Source: Metamycoplasma spumans ATCC 19526
Lineage (GTDB): Bacteria > Bacillota_I > Bacilli_A > Mycoplasmatales > Metamycoplasmataceae
Direction of reading: 5' to 3'
NCBI GenBank assembly: GCA_000620005.1
Contig: JHVF01000003.1
Location: 1-64,000 of the forward strand
DNA: 64,000 nt
The stretch's first letter is position 1; every line of letters starts with the position of its first letter. Both the position numbers and the translations under genes were made by a program. The notes below the pieces were generated by a model, which saw nothing but the letters and a program-made list of their open reading frames with translations, made no database searches and was not told the origin of the DNA. Below, piece after piece: positions 45,901 through 56,753 of the stretch.

Positions 45901-47465
45901 ATTTAGATTCTAATTCTGCTTTTAATGCCTCAATTTGTCTAATTATTGCATTTCTTTCATTATCATCAGCATCTTTAAATCTTTTTGCTTCATTATAAGC
46001 TAAATTTAGTTTATGCAATTCTGATAAAATATCTGAAGTTATTGAATCTTGAGAATCTTTAACAGTAGTTGCTCTTTGTATTCTAGCGTCTAAATCTTTT
46101 TTAGCTCCAGGCTGTTTGTCATTAATTAAATAAGTATCTTTGCCAAGTTCATTTGAAAGTTCTTGTGAGCTTTGGATTTTTTCATTAGTTGCTAATTTTG
46201 CTTTTTCAATTAAAGTTTGAGTTTCTGAAATCGTATTATCTTTAGCTTGTTTAATTAAATAATTCGCGTTGTTTAGATTACTTTCTAATGTTACAAATGC
46301 ATTTTTAATAGTTGTTGCATTTAATGTATCTAATGAAGCTGTTGCATCATTAACAGCATTTTCTAATGTTTCTTTAATATTTGAAGATTCAAAGGTATTT
46401 GTTGATGAATTTATTTCTGATAAAGCACTTTCTGCATTTGGCAATGTTTCTAAAATCTGATCAATAGCTTCTTTTACTAATTATGCATTTGGTTTTGAAT
46501 TATTAGCTTTTAGCAATATATTTTCCAATTCTAACAACTCATTGTCCTGCCATTTTGTTTTTTAATTCTTGAATTTTATCATTAAGTTTCAAAGATAGCG
46601 ATATGTATTCTTGAGAATCAAGTGTTGTATCTCTGTATTTCTCAGCATCAGCTAATAAAGCATTAATTTCATTTGTAATTAATTGTTTTTGTTTTCTTAA
46701 CTCTTCTTCAAAATGAGTATTATATTGATCAATTTTTTTGGTTTCTTCAATGATTTTATCTTTTATATAATCATTAGAATTAAAATCGTTTATTGCATCT
46801 TGAATTGCAGATTCATAATTATATTTATTTTTAAAATTATTAGGTAACTTAGCATTAATATTTTCGGCTATTTTTATAGCTGTTGATAAATCAAAAATTG
46901 ACATCAATTCTTTAAATGATGTTGCTACTTTATTTTTTAATTCCAACAATGAAGATTCGTTATTTGTCTTTGTATATTCATCATCAAAGTATTGTTTCTT
47001 TTCTTTAAAATATTCTACTTTTTCCAATACTAGCTGATTATTTCTATTATCATCTTCAAATCTATATATTAGTGATTCAAATTCAGCAATTAACTTCAAT
47101 GTTTCAATGTTAGTATTTTCGAGCGATGCATATTTTTTTTCATCTGATTCATAATCTGTTTTAATTTCGTTCAATAGTCGCTCTAGTATTTTGAAATCTT
47201 TAATTTTATCATCAGTTAAAGCGCCTTCATATTTTTGAATCTGTTTCAATGTTTCTGATTCTAATTCTTTTGCATAATGTTTGTTTTCTAATTTGGCTTT
47301 TTTTCAATCTTTTAAAGCGTTTACTAATTCAGCTAATTCTTTTCTAAGATCATTAGCTTTTTTATTATCTTCTAGTAATACATAAATTGTTGCTGCAATA
47401 TATGCTAATGAAGCAACAGCAAGAAATCCAATGACACCCTTTATTTTTTTATTATTGTTAGCCAT
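42924..47465 (-). pseudogene. Decayed tandem paralogue of the giant surface protein gene
   Basis: The start is intact: ATG with AAGGAAGA, anchor KKIKGVIGFLAVASLAYIAA, then 309 residues parallel to the neighbour. Just below 46539 the frame slips (the paralogous frame resumes with NELLELENI). Further lesions are a TAA at 46481-46483, a slip near 45885, one near 45805, TAA codons near 45550, and more to the 3' end. Fragments at 44906-45139, 43632-43898 and 42924-43145 still match the family in different frames. The gene is dead as one reading frame; only an N-terminal fragment of about 310-320 residues could be made. It may act as a donor for recombination. Confidence 0.82.
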
Positions 47466-47919
47466 ACAATTCTTCCTTTATTGTATTTTTATTCCTTCAT
47501 AAATATGTATTTGTTTCAATGTTTCGTAGTTTATTTTTTCAATCTTATTTAAAAAAAATGTAACCAGCATTTATTTAAATTCAGTAGATTGTTTTTTTAG
47601 TATAGTCGTATTTTATTAACCAAGATTTTTTTTAAAACTAATTAACTTTTTTGCCTATATTTTCTCATCTCCTTTTTTCGTAGTATTTAATCATTATAAC
47701 AGAATTACAAATATTTTTATCATTTTTTTCTAATTTTTATGTGAAATTTTTGTATTTTTTCACCAATAAAAATAGCAATATTAGCATTTTAATATGTATT
47801 TTTTTAAAAGATCGATACTTCTGTGAGCAATCGCTTAAATGATAAAAAAGCGTAAATATTCAACCACGCTTTAAGAATGTTATAAAAAATAATGCAATAC
47901 TGATACATTGAGTTTTGCA
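47466..47919. other. Gene-free AT-rich stretch
   Basis: Holds the presumed promoter of the decayed surface gene and a weak hairpin AAAGCG...CGCTTT near 47849-47875. No ORF, RNA gene or terminator with a clear T-tract is seen. Confidence 0.4.
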
Positions 47920-48100
47920 TTATGGTATTAAATATTAAAACATTGAAAAATTTAATATAGAGTTTTGAATAACATTCAATCTCTATTCATTGATATCAAA
48001 TAATAAAACATTGATAAATTCAATATAAATAATTATCAATAGAATTAAGTGTATGTTCATTAATTTCAAATAAAAAACATTGATAAATTCAATATAAATA
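47920..48100. repeat. Non-coding direct repeats, about 66-bp period, three copies
   Basis: The core AAACATTGATAAATTCAATA occurs at about 48007 and 48072. A third, diverged copy (AAACATTGAAAAATTTAATA) lies near 47938. Each is preceded by TTCATT.AT.TCAAATAA-type sequence. The block is intergenic and very AT-rich. Confidence 0.65.
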
Positions 48101-48101
48101 A

Positions 48102-48134
48102 AAAAATTCCTCACATTATCGTGAAGAATTATAT
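48102..48134 (-). terminator. Terminator of cdd
   Basis: AATTCCTCAC / GTGAAGAATT arms (one mismatch) around ATTATC, with a T-run on the minus strand, 10 bp beyond the cdd stop. Confidence 0.7.
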
Positions 48135-48143
48135 TTTATAAAA

Positions 48144-48542
48144 TTAATTATTTTTTATGTCTTCGTCTCTTACGCCATATGGAAAAATTTCGTATAAAAA
48201 GTATTCTTTTGTTTCTGATAGATCATTATTGTAAAGAAATACTTTTGCATCACGTTTTAAAAATTGTGTAATAACTTGAACACATGCCCCGCAAGGATAT
48301 AAAACCTTGTTTAGATTACTTATAATATGAATTTCTTTAAATTCTCCGATGTGTGATCCATGAACAACGCTTCCAAATAAAGCAGATCTTTCTGCGCATA
48401 ATCCACTAGGAAAGGCCGCATTTTCACAGTTAACTCCAAAAAACTCTCTACCATCTTTATCTATGGCGCATGATGCAACTTTTACACCCGAATAAATTCC
48501 GTAAGCGTAATTTAATTTATTTTTTAATTCTTTTATTTCCAT
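48144..48542 (-). CDS. cdd: Cytidine deaminase
   Basis: A 132-residue enzyme that deaminates cytidine/deoxycytidine to uridine/deoxyuridine in pyrimidine salvage. The zinc site is complete: the CAE motif in SGLCAERSALF and PCGACVQVI with both Cys. FGVNCENAAFPSG is the substrate-binding segment. Typical length for the homotetrameric class. Single-gene unit transcribed divergently from rpsP. Confidence 0.95.
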   Translation of the reverse strand: MEIKELKNKLNYAYGIYSGVKVASCAIDKDGREFFGVNCENAAFPSGLCAERSALFGSVVHGSHIGEFKEIHIISNLNKVLYPCGACVQVITQFLKRDAKVFLYNNDLSETKEYFLYEIFPYGVRDEDIKNN

Positions 48543-48611
48543 AATAATAATTATAGTTTAAATTATTAATCTATTAATATTTTTCATGTCGCATAAAAAG
48601 TGTCAAGTATT

Positions 48612-48642
48612 TTTACTTAACAGAAGAAAAATATGTTATACT
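48612..48642 (+). promoter_or_regulatory. Promoter of rpsP-trmD-rplS
   Basis: -10 box TATACT at 48637-48642 with a TTACTT-like -35 about 18 bases upstream. 45 bp before rpsP. Confidence 0.5.
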
Positions 48643-48686
48643 TTATTTATTCTTTTAAAACTTATACAAATTAGAAAGGAAAAACC

Positions 48687-48944
48687 ATGGTTAAATTAAG
48701 ATTAAAAAGAACCGGTAAAAAATTCCACGCAACATATAAAATAGTTGCTTCTGATGCAAGAAGCCCACGTGATGGAAGATTTATCGAAGAATTAGGTCAC
48801 TATGACCCTCATGCAAAAACTCTATACTTAAATAAAGAATTAACTACTAAATATTTAAATGAAGGTGCTAAACCAACTGATACAGTTAGAACTCTTTTAA
48901 AACAAGATAACTTCTACTCAGAATATGTTAAAAATAAAAAATAA
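48687..48944 (+). CDS. rpsP: 30S ribosomal protein S16
   Basis: 85 residues, start [20 protein letters not shown] and [19 protein letters not shown], the S16 signature. GAAAGGA lies upstream of the ATG. First gene of rpsP-trmD-rplS, the common bacterial order (rimM absent from between, as usual in mycoplasmas). Confidence 0.97.
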   Translation: MVKLRLKRTGKKFHATYKIVASDARSPRDGRFIEELGHYDPHAKTLYLNKELTTKYLNEGAKPTDTVRTLLKQDNFYSEYVKNKK

Positions 48945-48955
48945 ATAGCATTCTT

Positions 48956-49633
48956 ATGAAAATAAACATTCTTACATTATTCCCAGAGTATTTTAAGGCA
49001 TTCATCACACAAAGCATAATTGCTAAAGCCATTAAACTAGGTCATTTAGAAATAAATATTATTAATTTTAGAGATTATTCAAAAGAGAAAAATCAAAAAG
49101 TTGATGACACAGTTTACGGTGGAGGTGACGGTATGCTTCTACAAGTTGAACCGATCGACTTAGCTCTGCAAACTGTTCCTGACAGTTATAAAATTTTAGT
49201 TAGTCCACAAGGGCAAACGTTTAATCAAAATAAGGCACACGAATTGGCAAAATTAAATGAAATAACTTTAATTTGTGGTCATTATGAAGGTTTTGATGAA
49301 AGAGTATTAAATTTTGTTGATGAAGAGTTATCTGTTGGAGATTATATTCTTACAGGAGGAGAAATACCCGCAATGGCAATTAGTGAAGCAGTTGCAAGAT
49401 TAGTGCCTGGTGTATTAAAAAAAGGTTCACACCAAAACGAAAGTTTTGAAGGTGACGGCCTTCTAGATTATCCTCAATATACTCGCCCAGCTGAATACAA
49501 AGGTCTTAAGGTGCCCGAAGTACTTTTGAGCGGAAATCACGCTTTAATAAATGAATGACGTAAAGAAAATGCATATTTAAAAACCTTAAAAAATAGAAAA
49601 GATATTATTGAAAGGAAAAAACATGAGAACTAA
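48956..49633 (+). CDS. trmD: tRNA (guanine37-N1)-methyltransferase TrmD
   Basis: 225 residues. It transfers methyl from S-adenosylmethionine to G37 of tRNAs and prevents frameshifting. The trefoil-knot SPOUT motifs are present: [32 protein letters not shown] and [12 protein letters not shown] at 49557 is Trp; the true end is TAA at 49631, so the gene overlaps the start of rplS by 11 bp. Confidence 0.97.
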
Positions 49634-49976
49634 ATTATTAGAATTCGTAGAACAAGACCAAATCAGAACTGACTTACCACAAGTTAGAGAAGGATTCAAC
49701 GTTAGAGTACACGTACGTATTAAAGAAGGTAATAAAGAACGTATCCAAGTATTCGAAGGTCTAGTTATCGCAGCTTACGGTGAAGGTATTAACAAATCAA
49801 TTACAGTTAGAAAAGATTCATACGGTGTTGGTGTAGAAAGAACATTTAAAATCAACTCACCTTTAATTTCAAATATTGAAGTAATGAGAAAGAACAAAGT
49901 AAGAAGAGCAAAACTATACTACATGAGAGGCCTAAAAGGCAAATCAGCAAGATTAAAAGAAATCAAAAACAAATAA
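49623..49976 (+). CDS. rplS: 50S ribosomal protein L19
   Basis: 117 residues, start [20 protein letters not shown], with [19 protein letters not shown] and [13 protein letters not shown] at 49623 is preferred over an in-frame TTG at 49608, because AAAGGA lies directly between them. Last gene of its operon; a terminator follows. Confidence 0.97.
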   Translation: MRTKLLEFVEQDQIRTDLPQVREGFNVRVHVRIKEGNKERIQVFEGLVIAAYGEGINKSITVRKDSYGVGVERTFKINSPLISNIEVMRKNKVRRAKLYYMRGLKGKSARLKEIKNK

Positions 49977-49983
49977 TAATATT

Positions 49984-50018
49984 AGCTGGTAATTTTTATT
50001 CCAGCTTTTATTTTTTTT
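49984..50018 (+). terminator. Terminator after rplS
   Basis: AGCTGG / CCAGCT stem with 11-base loop followed by TTTATTTTTTTT. Confidence 0.85.
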
Positions 50019-50040
50019 AAAAAATCAGAGTAAAATAAAA

Positions 50041-50184
50041 GTGTAACTATAAAGAGAAGGCGAGAGACAGGCTCAACGACCCTTCAGCAACTTACTTTAA
50101 AAAGCAAAGTGCTAAAGCCTGAACGATAGGGAATTTTTTTAATATTAATATTTAACCCTATCTAACTATAGATCAGGGTTTTTT
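50041..50184 (+). promoter_or_regulatory. SAM-I (S-box) riboswitch with terminator
   Basis: Aptamer about 50046-50131: AAGAGAAGGCGAGAGACAGG, then CAGCAACTT, an ACTT/AAGT P3 stem, GTGCTAAAGCCTG, closed by P1 CTAT (50047-50050) / ATAG (50126-50129). AGGCT (50069-50073) can pair with AGCCT. Downstream is a terminator AACCCT (50154-50159) / AGGGTT (50175-50180) plus T-run. GATAGGG (50125-50131) can pair instead with CCCTATC (50156-50162) as anti-terminator, competing with P1. When S-adenosylmethionine is bound, P1 and the terminator should form and expression stop. Confidence 0.85.
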
Positions 50185-50260
50185 ATATAGTTACCTAAGT
50201 AAAAGTTAAAAATTATGCTTAGTAAATAATTATTAATAGTGATTAGGAGACTTATAAATT

Positions 50261-50515
50261 ATGAAATTAATTAACATAAAAGATAATTCTTATAAAGACA
50301 TTTTAAACAAACTAAAACATTATGACGAACAAGAAATAATATTGTTCAAAGTCGATAAAAAACGAAATTACATATTTTGAATAATAGAAAACAGTAATCT
50401 TAAAGAAATATCTTTAAATGAAGCATCTAAATTGATGAAAATATCAACAGATCAAATTAAATTATCAACAGCAACAATGATTATGTATGATATGAATGAG
50501 TTTTCAATTGATTAA
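50261..50515 (+). CDS. Unknown 84-residue protein under SAM riboswitch control
   Basis: Starts MKLINIKDNSYKDILNKLKH with TAGGAG 11 bases upstream. Mixed alpha/beta, no membrane segment, no known motif; one TGA Trp codon (IFWII). It is directly downstream of the S-box and followed 43 bp later by a second unknown gene. A link to methionine or S-adenosylmethionine supply is inferred only from the regulation. Confidence 0.72.
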
Positions 50516-50558
50516 AGTAATTATTTAATCATTTATAAAATAATTAAGAGGTAAAATT

Positions 50559-51020
50559 ATGATGACAAAAGGTTTAATGAATTTTTTAAAAAGAATGCAC
50601 GAAGGAATTATAGAACCAATAGATATCATTGCTAAAAATGGATTAAAAAAGATGCATGATAAAAGATTTGAAAATAACATTTTAGAAAGTTTAAATGCTT
50701 ATAAAAAAACAAGTGGCTATATAATCAAAATTGAAAAAGAAGGATTTGCTACTTTTAAAATCGACCTAGGCGAAGCTAAAAATTGAAATGAGTTAGATAA
50801 TAATCTAAAAGCCGAATGCGAAACTTTTATTCAAAAAGAGGCATTAAAATACGGCGAGAAATTAGGGTTCTGATATGATGAAAATCAAAAAGTAATAATT
50901 TTAGATTTAGTTCAAACAATATATGATATTGAAGAATTTTACAAAACAAAAAACGAATCAGAGCAATATGTAATCCTTGACTTAAAATCGGGTGTTGCGA
51001 TAATAAATCGTGGCGAATAA
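50559..51020 (+). CDS. Unknown 153-residue protein under SAM riboswitch control
   Basis: Starts MMTKGLMNFLKRMHEGIIEP with AAGAGG upstream; an ATG at 50562 is equally possible. Soluble, charged, with GYIIKIEKEGFATFKIDLGE and YGEKLGFWYDENQKVIILDL as its most ordered segments. No recognised family. Two TGA Trp codons. Same transcription unit as the 84-residue gene, ending in a strong terminator; no other gene shares this unit. Confidence 0.75.
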
Positions 51021-51022
51021 AA

Positions 51023-51080
51023 AAAATAACCAATAACACACATTGAAAAAATATTTTTCAATAAGTTTGGTTATTTTTTT
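51023..51080 (+). terminator. Terminator of the riboswitch operon
   Basis: Outer arms AAATAACCAA / TTGGTTATTT with a nested TTGAAAAA / TTTTTCAA hairpin and a T7 run; symmetrical enough to serve the convergent racemase gene too. Confidence 0.75.
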
Positions 51081-51094
51081 ATACAAAAATTAAA

Positions 51095-52162
51095 TTATTT
51101 TTCGAATTCTTTAATAACGTATGATGAGTTAAATAGATACAGTAAACTTCCTCAATCAAGCGCAAAAGTTACGATATCACCTGCTTTATATTCAATATCT
51201 GAATCTTGAGCGTTAATAATCATATGATCAGAAGAACCTCCTAAAATTTTAAGTTTATCGTCGTATGGAATCATTGCATCAAACATTGTATCCAATTTTC
51301 CGATTGCTAAAATAATTCTCTTAATATCACCAATGTCTTCAAAATAAGGAACATGACCGAATGCATCAATTCCGCAAGCACCTATTGGCATTGAACTTTT
51401 ATAATCAACTTCAACAACCTCAGCTTCACATCTAAATGCGTCACGATACATTCCGTCAATAGTTTGACGATACATATCTTCGGTTCCAAATATCATTGCA
51501 AATCCCATTCTTAAAACATTAATTTCTTCTGGCATACGGTTTTCTCATACCATATGCAAACTCAATGAGTTACCGCCTGACATGTGGGTTAATTTAATAT
51601 TTAATTCATCTTCAATCTTATGTTGAATTTCAACAAATTGCTTCATTGTTTCATCAGATGGTATTCTTGCGCCATAGCAGCCAAAATTACATCCTAAACC
51701 AATTAATTTAACACCTTTCATTTCGCTAATTAACTTAGCTGATTTTAAAGCTTCCTCAGGTAAAACACCTTCTCTTCTATCGCCTAAGTCAACCATTAAA
51801 ACAATTTCATGTGGTTTTTTGTTGTTTTCCAAACAATAATCACTAATTTTTTTAATGACATCCAAATCACCATTTAATGATGAGTCACATAATTCAATCA
51901 TTCTAGGTATTTCAGAAATCATTGGTATTCTTAAAAGTTGTTTGTGTCCTGGAATATCTTTATAAACTTCAAAATTATCTAATCTTGAATCACCGAAGTT
52001 TTTAATGCCAGCTTCAGCATATAACTCTGCCATTCTACGATTGCCACAAAATCCTTTTGTTACTGCTAGGACATCGATATTTTTGGCTTTACAAATTTCT
52101 ATCGCTCTTTTAACATTAGTTTTAAATTTTGTTTCATTAATAACAATTTTTGGGTTTCCCAT
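51095..52162 (-). CDS. Alanine/ornithine racemase-family PLP enzyme
   Basis: 355 residues. TIM-barrel of the alanine-racemase fold type III: VLAVTKGFCG carries the Lys that binds pyridoxal phosphate, with DSRLDNF, VDLGDRREGV, MSGGNSLSL and LRMGFAMIFG. The arrangement (KGFCG, GDRREG) fits the ornithine/alanine racemase (Orr, YhfX-like) subgroup rather than Alr. Mycoplasmas have no peptidoglycan, so a role in D-amino-acid or ornithine metabolism is likelier than wall synthesis (inference). It lies 19 bp downstream of tyrS in the same direction. Confidence 0.85.
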
Positions 52163-52181
52163 ATTTGCTCCTTTTTATTTA

Positions 52182-53420
52182 TTAATTTTTATTTTCAATT
52201 ATTATAAACTCTTTTTTACCTTTTCTTAATAAGGCGTATTTTTGATTGTAATTTTTAAATTGGATTGTTGAGTTTTCGTCTTGAATAATTAAATCATCTA
52301 ATAAAAATGATTTTTTAGCAATAAACTCACGAGTTTCACGATTAGATGAACAAATTTGTTTCTCTTTTATGAAATCAATAAATTTTTCACCTTCATGAGC
52401 TTTATAAACTTTTAAAAAGCTTTTTAATAGTTCAATATCATCTAAATTAAGTTTTTCTTCGTTTTTATTAAATAAAATGTCGCTAATCTTTACACATTGA
52501 TTTGCAATGTCTTGGCTATGAATATCTTTTACAATTTCATAAGCCAGGGCTTTTTGAGCCACTCTCTTATGTTTTGCTAAATTATGTTCAGCCATAATTT
52601 CTTTAATTTTATCAATCGATAGAAACGTTAATCAATTTAAATACTCTTCAATTTTAACATCTGCTTGATTTAATAGAAATTGGTATATTGAATATGGGCT
52701 AGTCATATTTTTATCCAATCAAAGTGACCCACCACCGGTACTTTTTCCAAATTTAACACCATTTTCATCAACTAATAGATTAGCAGTAAGGCCAACAGCA
52801 TCAGCATTTTCTCCATGGGTTTTTCTAATAAATTCCAAACCGGTAGTAATATTACCTCATTGATCTGATCCACCTAGCTGAACTTTTATATTTCTATCTT
52901 CAAATAAAATTTTAAAATCTCAACCTTGAATTAATTGATATGAAAATTCAGTAAATGTAATCCCTTGATTTAGTCTTGTTGCTATACTATCTTTATTTAA
53001 TAAGTAATTAACGTTAACTAATTTACCTACATTTCTTAAAAAATCAACCAAAGTTCAATTTTTATAAAAATCATAGTTATCAATTACTTCTAAGCCAAAA
53101 AATTCAAGTTGTTTTTTTATAGCGTTTTTATTTCTTTCAAGTGTTTGAAGATCTAAAAATTTTCTTTCGCTGTCGCGGAAACTTGGATCCCCAATCATAC
53201 CTGTAATTCCTCCTAAAATTGCAATTGGTTTAAATCCAAATTTTTTAAATCTTAGTAAATTTAAAATTTGTATGTAATTACCCAAATGCAAACTCAAAGC
53301 AGTAGGATCAAATCCAGCATATATTCCAGTTCCAGATTTTAATGATAAAAACTTTTCTTCGCTAGAAATATCTTTTAAAACACCACGTGTTTTTAACTCT
53401 TCTAATATATTTTTTTCCAT
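52182..53420 (-). CDS. tyrS: Tyrosyl-tRNA synthetase
   Basis: 412 residues. Class I synthetase that charges tRNA-Tyr. Signatures: [15 protein letters not shown] (HIGH-type motif), [32 protein letters not shown] and KFGKSTGG (KMSKS-type). The C-terminal S4-like domain is at about 345-412. Three or more TGA Trp codons. No T-box leader is seen upstream; the gene starts about 110 bp from the divergent DegV gene. Confidence 0.96.
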
Positions 53421-53534
53421 AATATCCTTTTTATATATATAATAATCTTATTATTACAGATTATCTAAGTTAATATATTTATATATTATATAAAAAATAA
53501 GTCTATAAATTATTATTAATAGTAAAGGAGAATT

Positions 53535-54416
53535 ATGAAAATAAAAATTATCGTTGATTCATCTTCTGGACTTTCGCAACAAGAAGCTCAAAATTTAGGG
53601 TGAGATTTAATTCCGCTAAATGCTGAAATTGATGGAAAGCCATATAAAATTGGTATTAATTTAGATGTTGATGAATTTGCTAGAATGTGACGTAGTAATA
53701 AGAAAATTAATACGTCAACTTTTGCAACTCCTCCTGGCGTCAGCCAAGAAGTTATTGACAAATATATTGAGAATTATGACAAAATAATTATTTATTCAAT
53801 TTCTAAAGAATTATCATCACAAAATTCTTCTTTAATAACTTTATTTAAAGATAACCCAAAAGTTCATGTTGTGGAATCTAAGAAAATTTCTTATTTAATT
53901 GTTCGCGATCTATTGCTTTTTGAACAAAAAATAAATAATGGCGTAAGTTTCGATAAAGCAATTGAGCATTTTAATCAAAAAAATGAAAAACTTTTATTAG
54001 TACCTCAATTCAATGATGCTTTAGTAAAAGGCGGGCGTTTATCAAAAGCAGCCGCTATGATTGCTAAATTAGCTAAAATTGTGCCAATAATAAGATTTGA
54101 GAATGGTATTTTAGAAAAAGAAGGGCTTGGTAGGGTATTTACTAAAACTCTGGATAAACTAGTTAAAGAACTATTTGAAAAATTACCAAAAGAAAACGAA
54201 AATTATTATTTAATTATTCCACACGCTGACAATGATGAAATAGAAAAGATTATAAACTCATTTAAACTGGTTACAAACAATTATCCTCGTATCGCTTCAA
54301 TAAAACTACCTGCCGATATTTCAGTTCACACCGGCGTTGGAGCAGTTTGTGTCTCTTTTGCAGAAATTAAAGACGAGATTAAAGATAAGTTTTTAAGCAT
54401 TGCTAAAGTTTGATAA
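53535..54416 (+). CDS. DegV family fatty-acid-binding protein
   Basis: 293 residues. DegV/FakB proteins bind a fatty acid and present it to FakA kinase for phosphorylation. Visible: KIIVDSSSGLS near the N-terminus, INTSTFATPPG (the conserved TSxP-type loop), YSISKELSS, VKGGRLSKAAAMIAKLAKI and the terminal HTGVGAVCV. AAAGGAG precedes the ATG. TGA codons at three places are Trp, including the one before the stop. Confidence 0.9.
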
Positions 54417-54444
54417 AAAAGATCGGCTAGTTCGATCTTTTTTT
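54415..54444 (+). terminator. Terminator of the DegV gene
   Basis: AAAAAAGATCG / CGATCTTTTTTT, 7-base loop; overlaps the stop codon. Confidence 0.85.
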
Positions 54445-55079
54445 AATCATGGGTTTTAACCTTCAAGATATTAAGTTACTAAACATAATAGATAAAATTT
54501 CATAACACTTTTATGATTATAGTCTTACATTTTTTCAAGCTTATATATAAAATTTGATAATTTAATATCAACGTTGATTATTTAAGTTTTAAGTATATAA
54601 ATATGCTAGATATTTAAAGGCTAAAGTATAAATAAAAACGACCTAACCTCAGTTAGGTCGCATTATTTATTAATATTTATGCCCTTAAGGGGCTCAGTTA
54701 GAAAAATATTAAATGAATAAAGATTTGGTTTACTACGACTTTTGAAAATATTAAAACTAGTTAAACTATTAAATGATAATGACATTTAAATAATAAAACT
54801 ATATAAGGGATGTCTCTAGATAGAGACAAATCAATTATATTATTAAATACGATAAAAATTGTTAAAAAAGCTATTTTTTTGTATTTTTTCACTTTTTTAA
54901 GGAATTTTAGGAATTTTTTTAACTTTTTTTATTTAGCGCCGATAATAATAAAACAATTAACAAAACAAAAGAAGATTTTCTAAAAATAAATCTATTTAGT
55001 TTTATTTCAATATTAATGATAAATAAAATATTTATTTTATAATTTGTAAATTATAATTTAGGTTATAAATGAGGTTAAT
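54445..55079. other. Gene-free stretch with two hairpins
   Basis: No ORF of note. It contains CGACCTAAC/GTTAGGTCG (54639-54660), which has a T-run on the minus strand only, and TGTCTCTA-GA-TAGAGACA near 54811-54828. The T-tract orientation of the first suggests a minus-strand transcript ending there, but no minus-strand gene is seen upstream of it. Confidence 0.4.
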
Positions 55080-56738
55080 ATGATTGATATAAAAAAATGA
55101 TTAGAATACTATAACAATAAAAAAGATCAAAAACTGATATTAAAAAGTTATTTAGCAAATAAAGAAGATTTTAATAAATATATGCCTTATATTAAAAATT
55201 ACTTCATTTCATCACTTGGCTTTGGTTTAAATAAAATTAATGAGATTAGTTTAATCATACTAGCTCACAATTTTGCAAAAGTAGTTAAAAATAATAAGCC
55301 AAATAGCAAGATTTTATTAATTAGTGATAATAATAGCAATTTAATTAACGCATTTTTAGATAAGATGTCGCATGTGTTTTTAGCTTTTAATTTAGAAGTA
55401 ATTAAAATGCATAATAATGAGCCTATCAGCCAGTCATTTTTAAAATATACTATGCAAAAAACACAAAACATTGATTTTGCTATTTATATATCAAAATATA
55501 CATATGACAATAAATATTCAATTGCCCTTTATGATAATAATGGTTTTACAATTAATCCAAAAATGATGCAGTATTTATCTAAAGAAAATGATCAAATCCA
55601 GATTGAAGATATTAAGCTATTTAATGATCAATGCCAAATTCTAAATTTTGAAAAACTATTAAACGAATATTCTGATGATATAGTAAATAGAAATTATTTA
55701 AGCAAAGGAAATAATTTACTAAAAATAGGTGTTATAAATGATAATTTAACTCATTCGTTTTTTAAAAAAATAGTTGGTAAAAATGATTTGCAATATAAAG
55801 TCATAAATCAAAAATTTCCAGCAGATAGACCTTATAAAATTTCTATTTCAAAAATAAAAAATCCCTGAATTAACAATATTAATTACCTTTTGAAATTTTC
55901 ATACGATCATAAGAGAGTTTATTTTTATAGCAGAATAAAAAGCGATTTATTTTCAGCAAAATACAAGCTTATTGATATAAATATACTAATTGCCAATTAT
56001 TTAATATTTATTAATCGAATTAAAAATACTAATTTAAAATTCAATAAAATTACAAGTGTAAGGTCAACTAATGCAACCAATGCTAATTTAATTAGTCAAA
56101 TAACGAAAAAGTATAATATTGATTATAGCGAATCATTTAAAATGGAAGATAATGATTTTAACTTAGATTCATTGCTATTCTTTAATGAAGAAAATGACGT
56201 GATTTTATCAAGCTATCAAACGAAATTATCTGACCCTTATTTAATTACTTCATTAATTTTAAATATGTTAAATTACTATCAAACACAGGGAATGAACCTT
56301 GATGATATAACAAGTACAAATATTGGTAATTTTAACTGTCCAGTAATTAAAAAGTTTTCAATCCCTTGCGCAATCAAAAATATTCAGGCGTTTGAAACAA
56401 AATTATTTGTGCAAAATTATATTTCATCTTTAGAAATTAAAAGACTTGATGACTTACGTCATTTAAGTCAAGAAAAGGAAAAATGCATTGCTAAAATATT
56501 TTTAGAAAATGAAGATGAGTGAATTTTTATTAAATACTCTTATGAATTAAAAAAGGTCATTTTCATATGTTCAGAGAATAAAAATACCGACGGGGAAATA
56601 TTTAAAAAAGTTAAGAAATACTTTAGCAAGTTTTTGAAAAAATACAATACTAATTTTTTATTTGAAGCAGTTTCTGATGAAAATGAACCTGAAAGTGAAA
56701 TTATTGAAAATGAAAGCAATAAAAAATCCGATCTTTAA
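55080..56738 (+). CDS. Degenerate phosphoglucomutase/phosphomannomutase-like protein
   Basis: 552 residues, the length of mycoplasma phosphomannomutases. The N-terminal part follows the family order: an 'LGFGLNKINEISL' counterpart of the GTxGxR/NxxN segment, then ILLISDNNSNLINAFLDK for the R-S/F segment. At the active-site serine position, TASHNP is replaced by YISKYTYDNKYSIALYDNNG. The metal loop DGDGDR and the sugar loop GEESG are also not found. Probably a non-catalytic paralogue. Read-through of TGA as Trp is needed several times. The family call is by pattern, so moderate. Confidence 0.55.
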
Positions 56739-56753
56739 TAGATCGTTTTTTTT
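56729..56753. terminator. Bidirectional terminator between convergent genes
   Basis: CGATCT / AGATCG around TTAAT with T8 on the plus strand and A-run on the other side; contains the stop of the mutase-like gene. Confidence 0.8.

Noticed and set aside
47840-47880. AAAGCG...CGCTTT hairpin as terminator
   Set aside because: No T-tract on either strand and a long loop; left as an unassigned weak hairpin.
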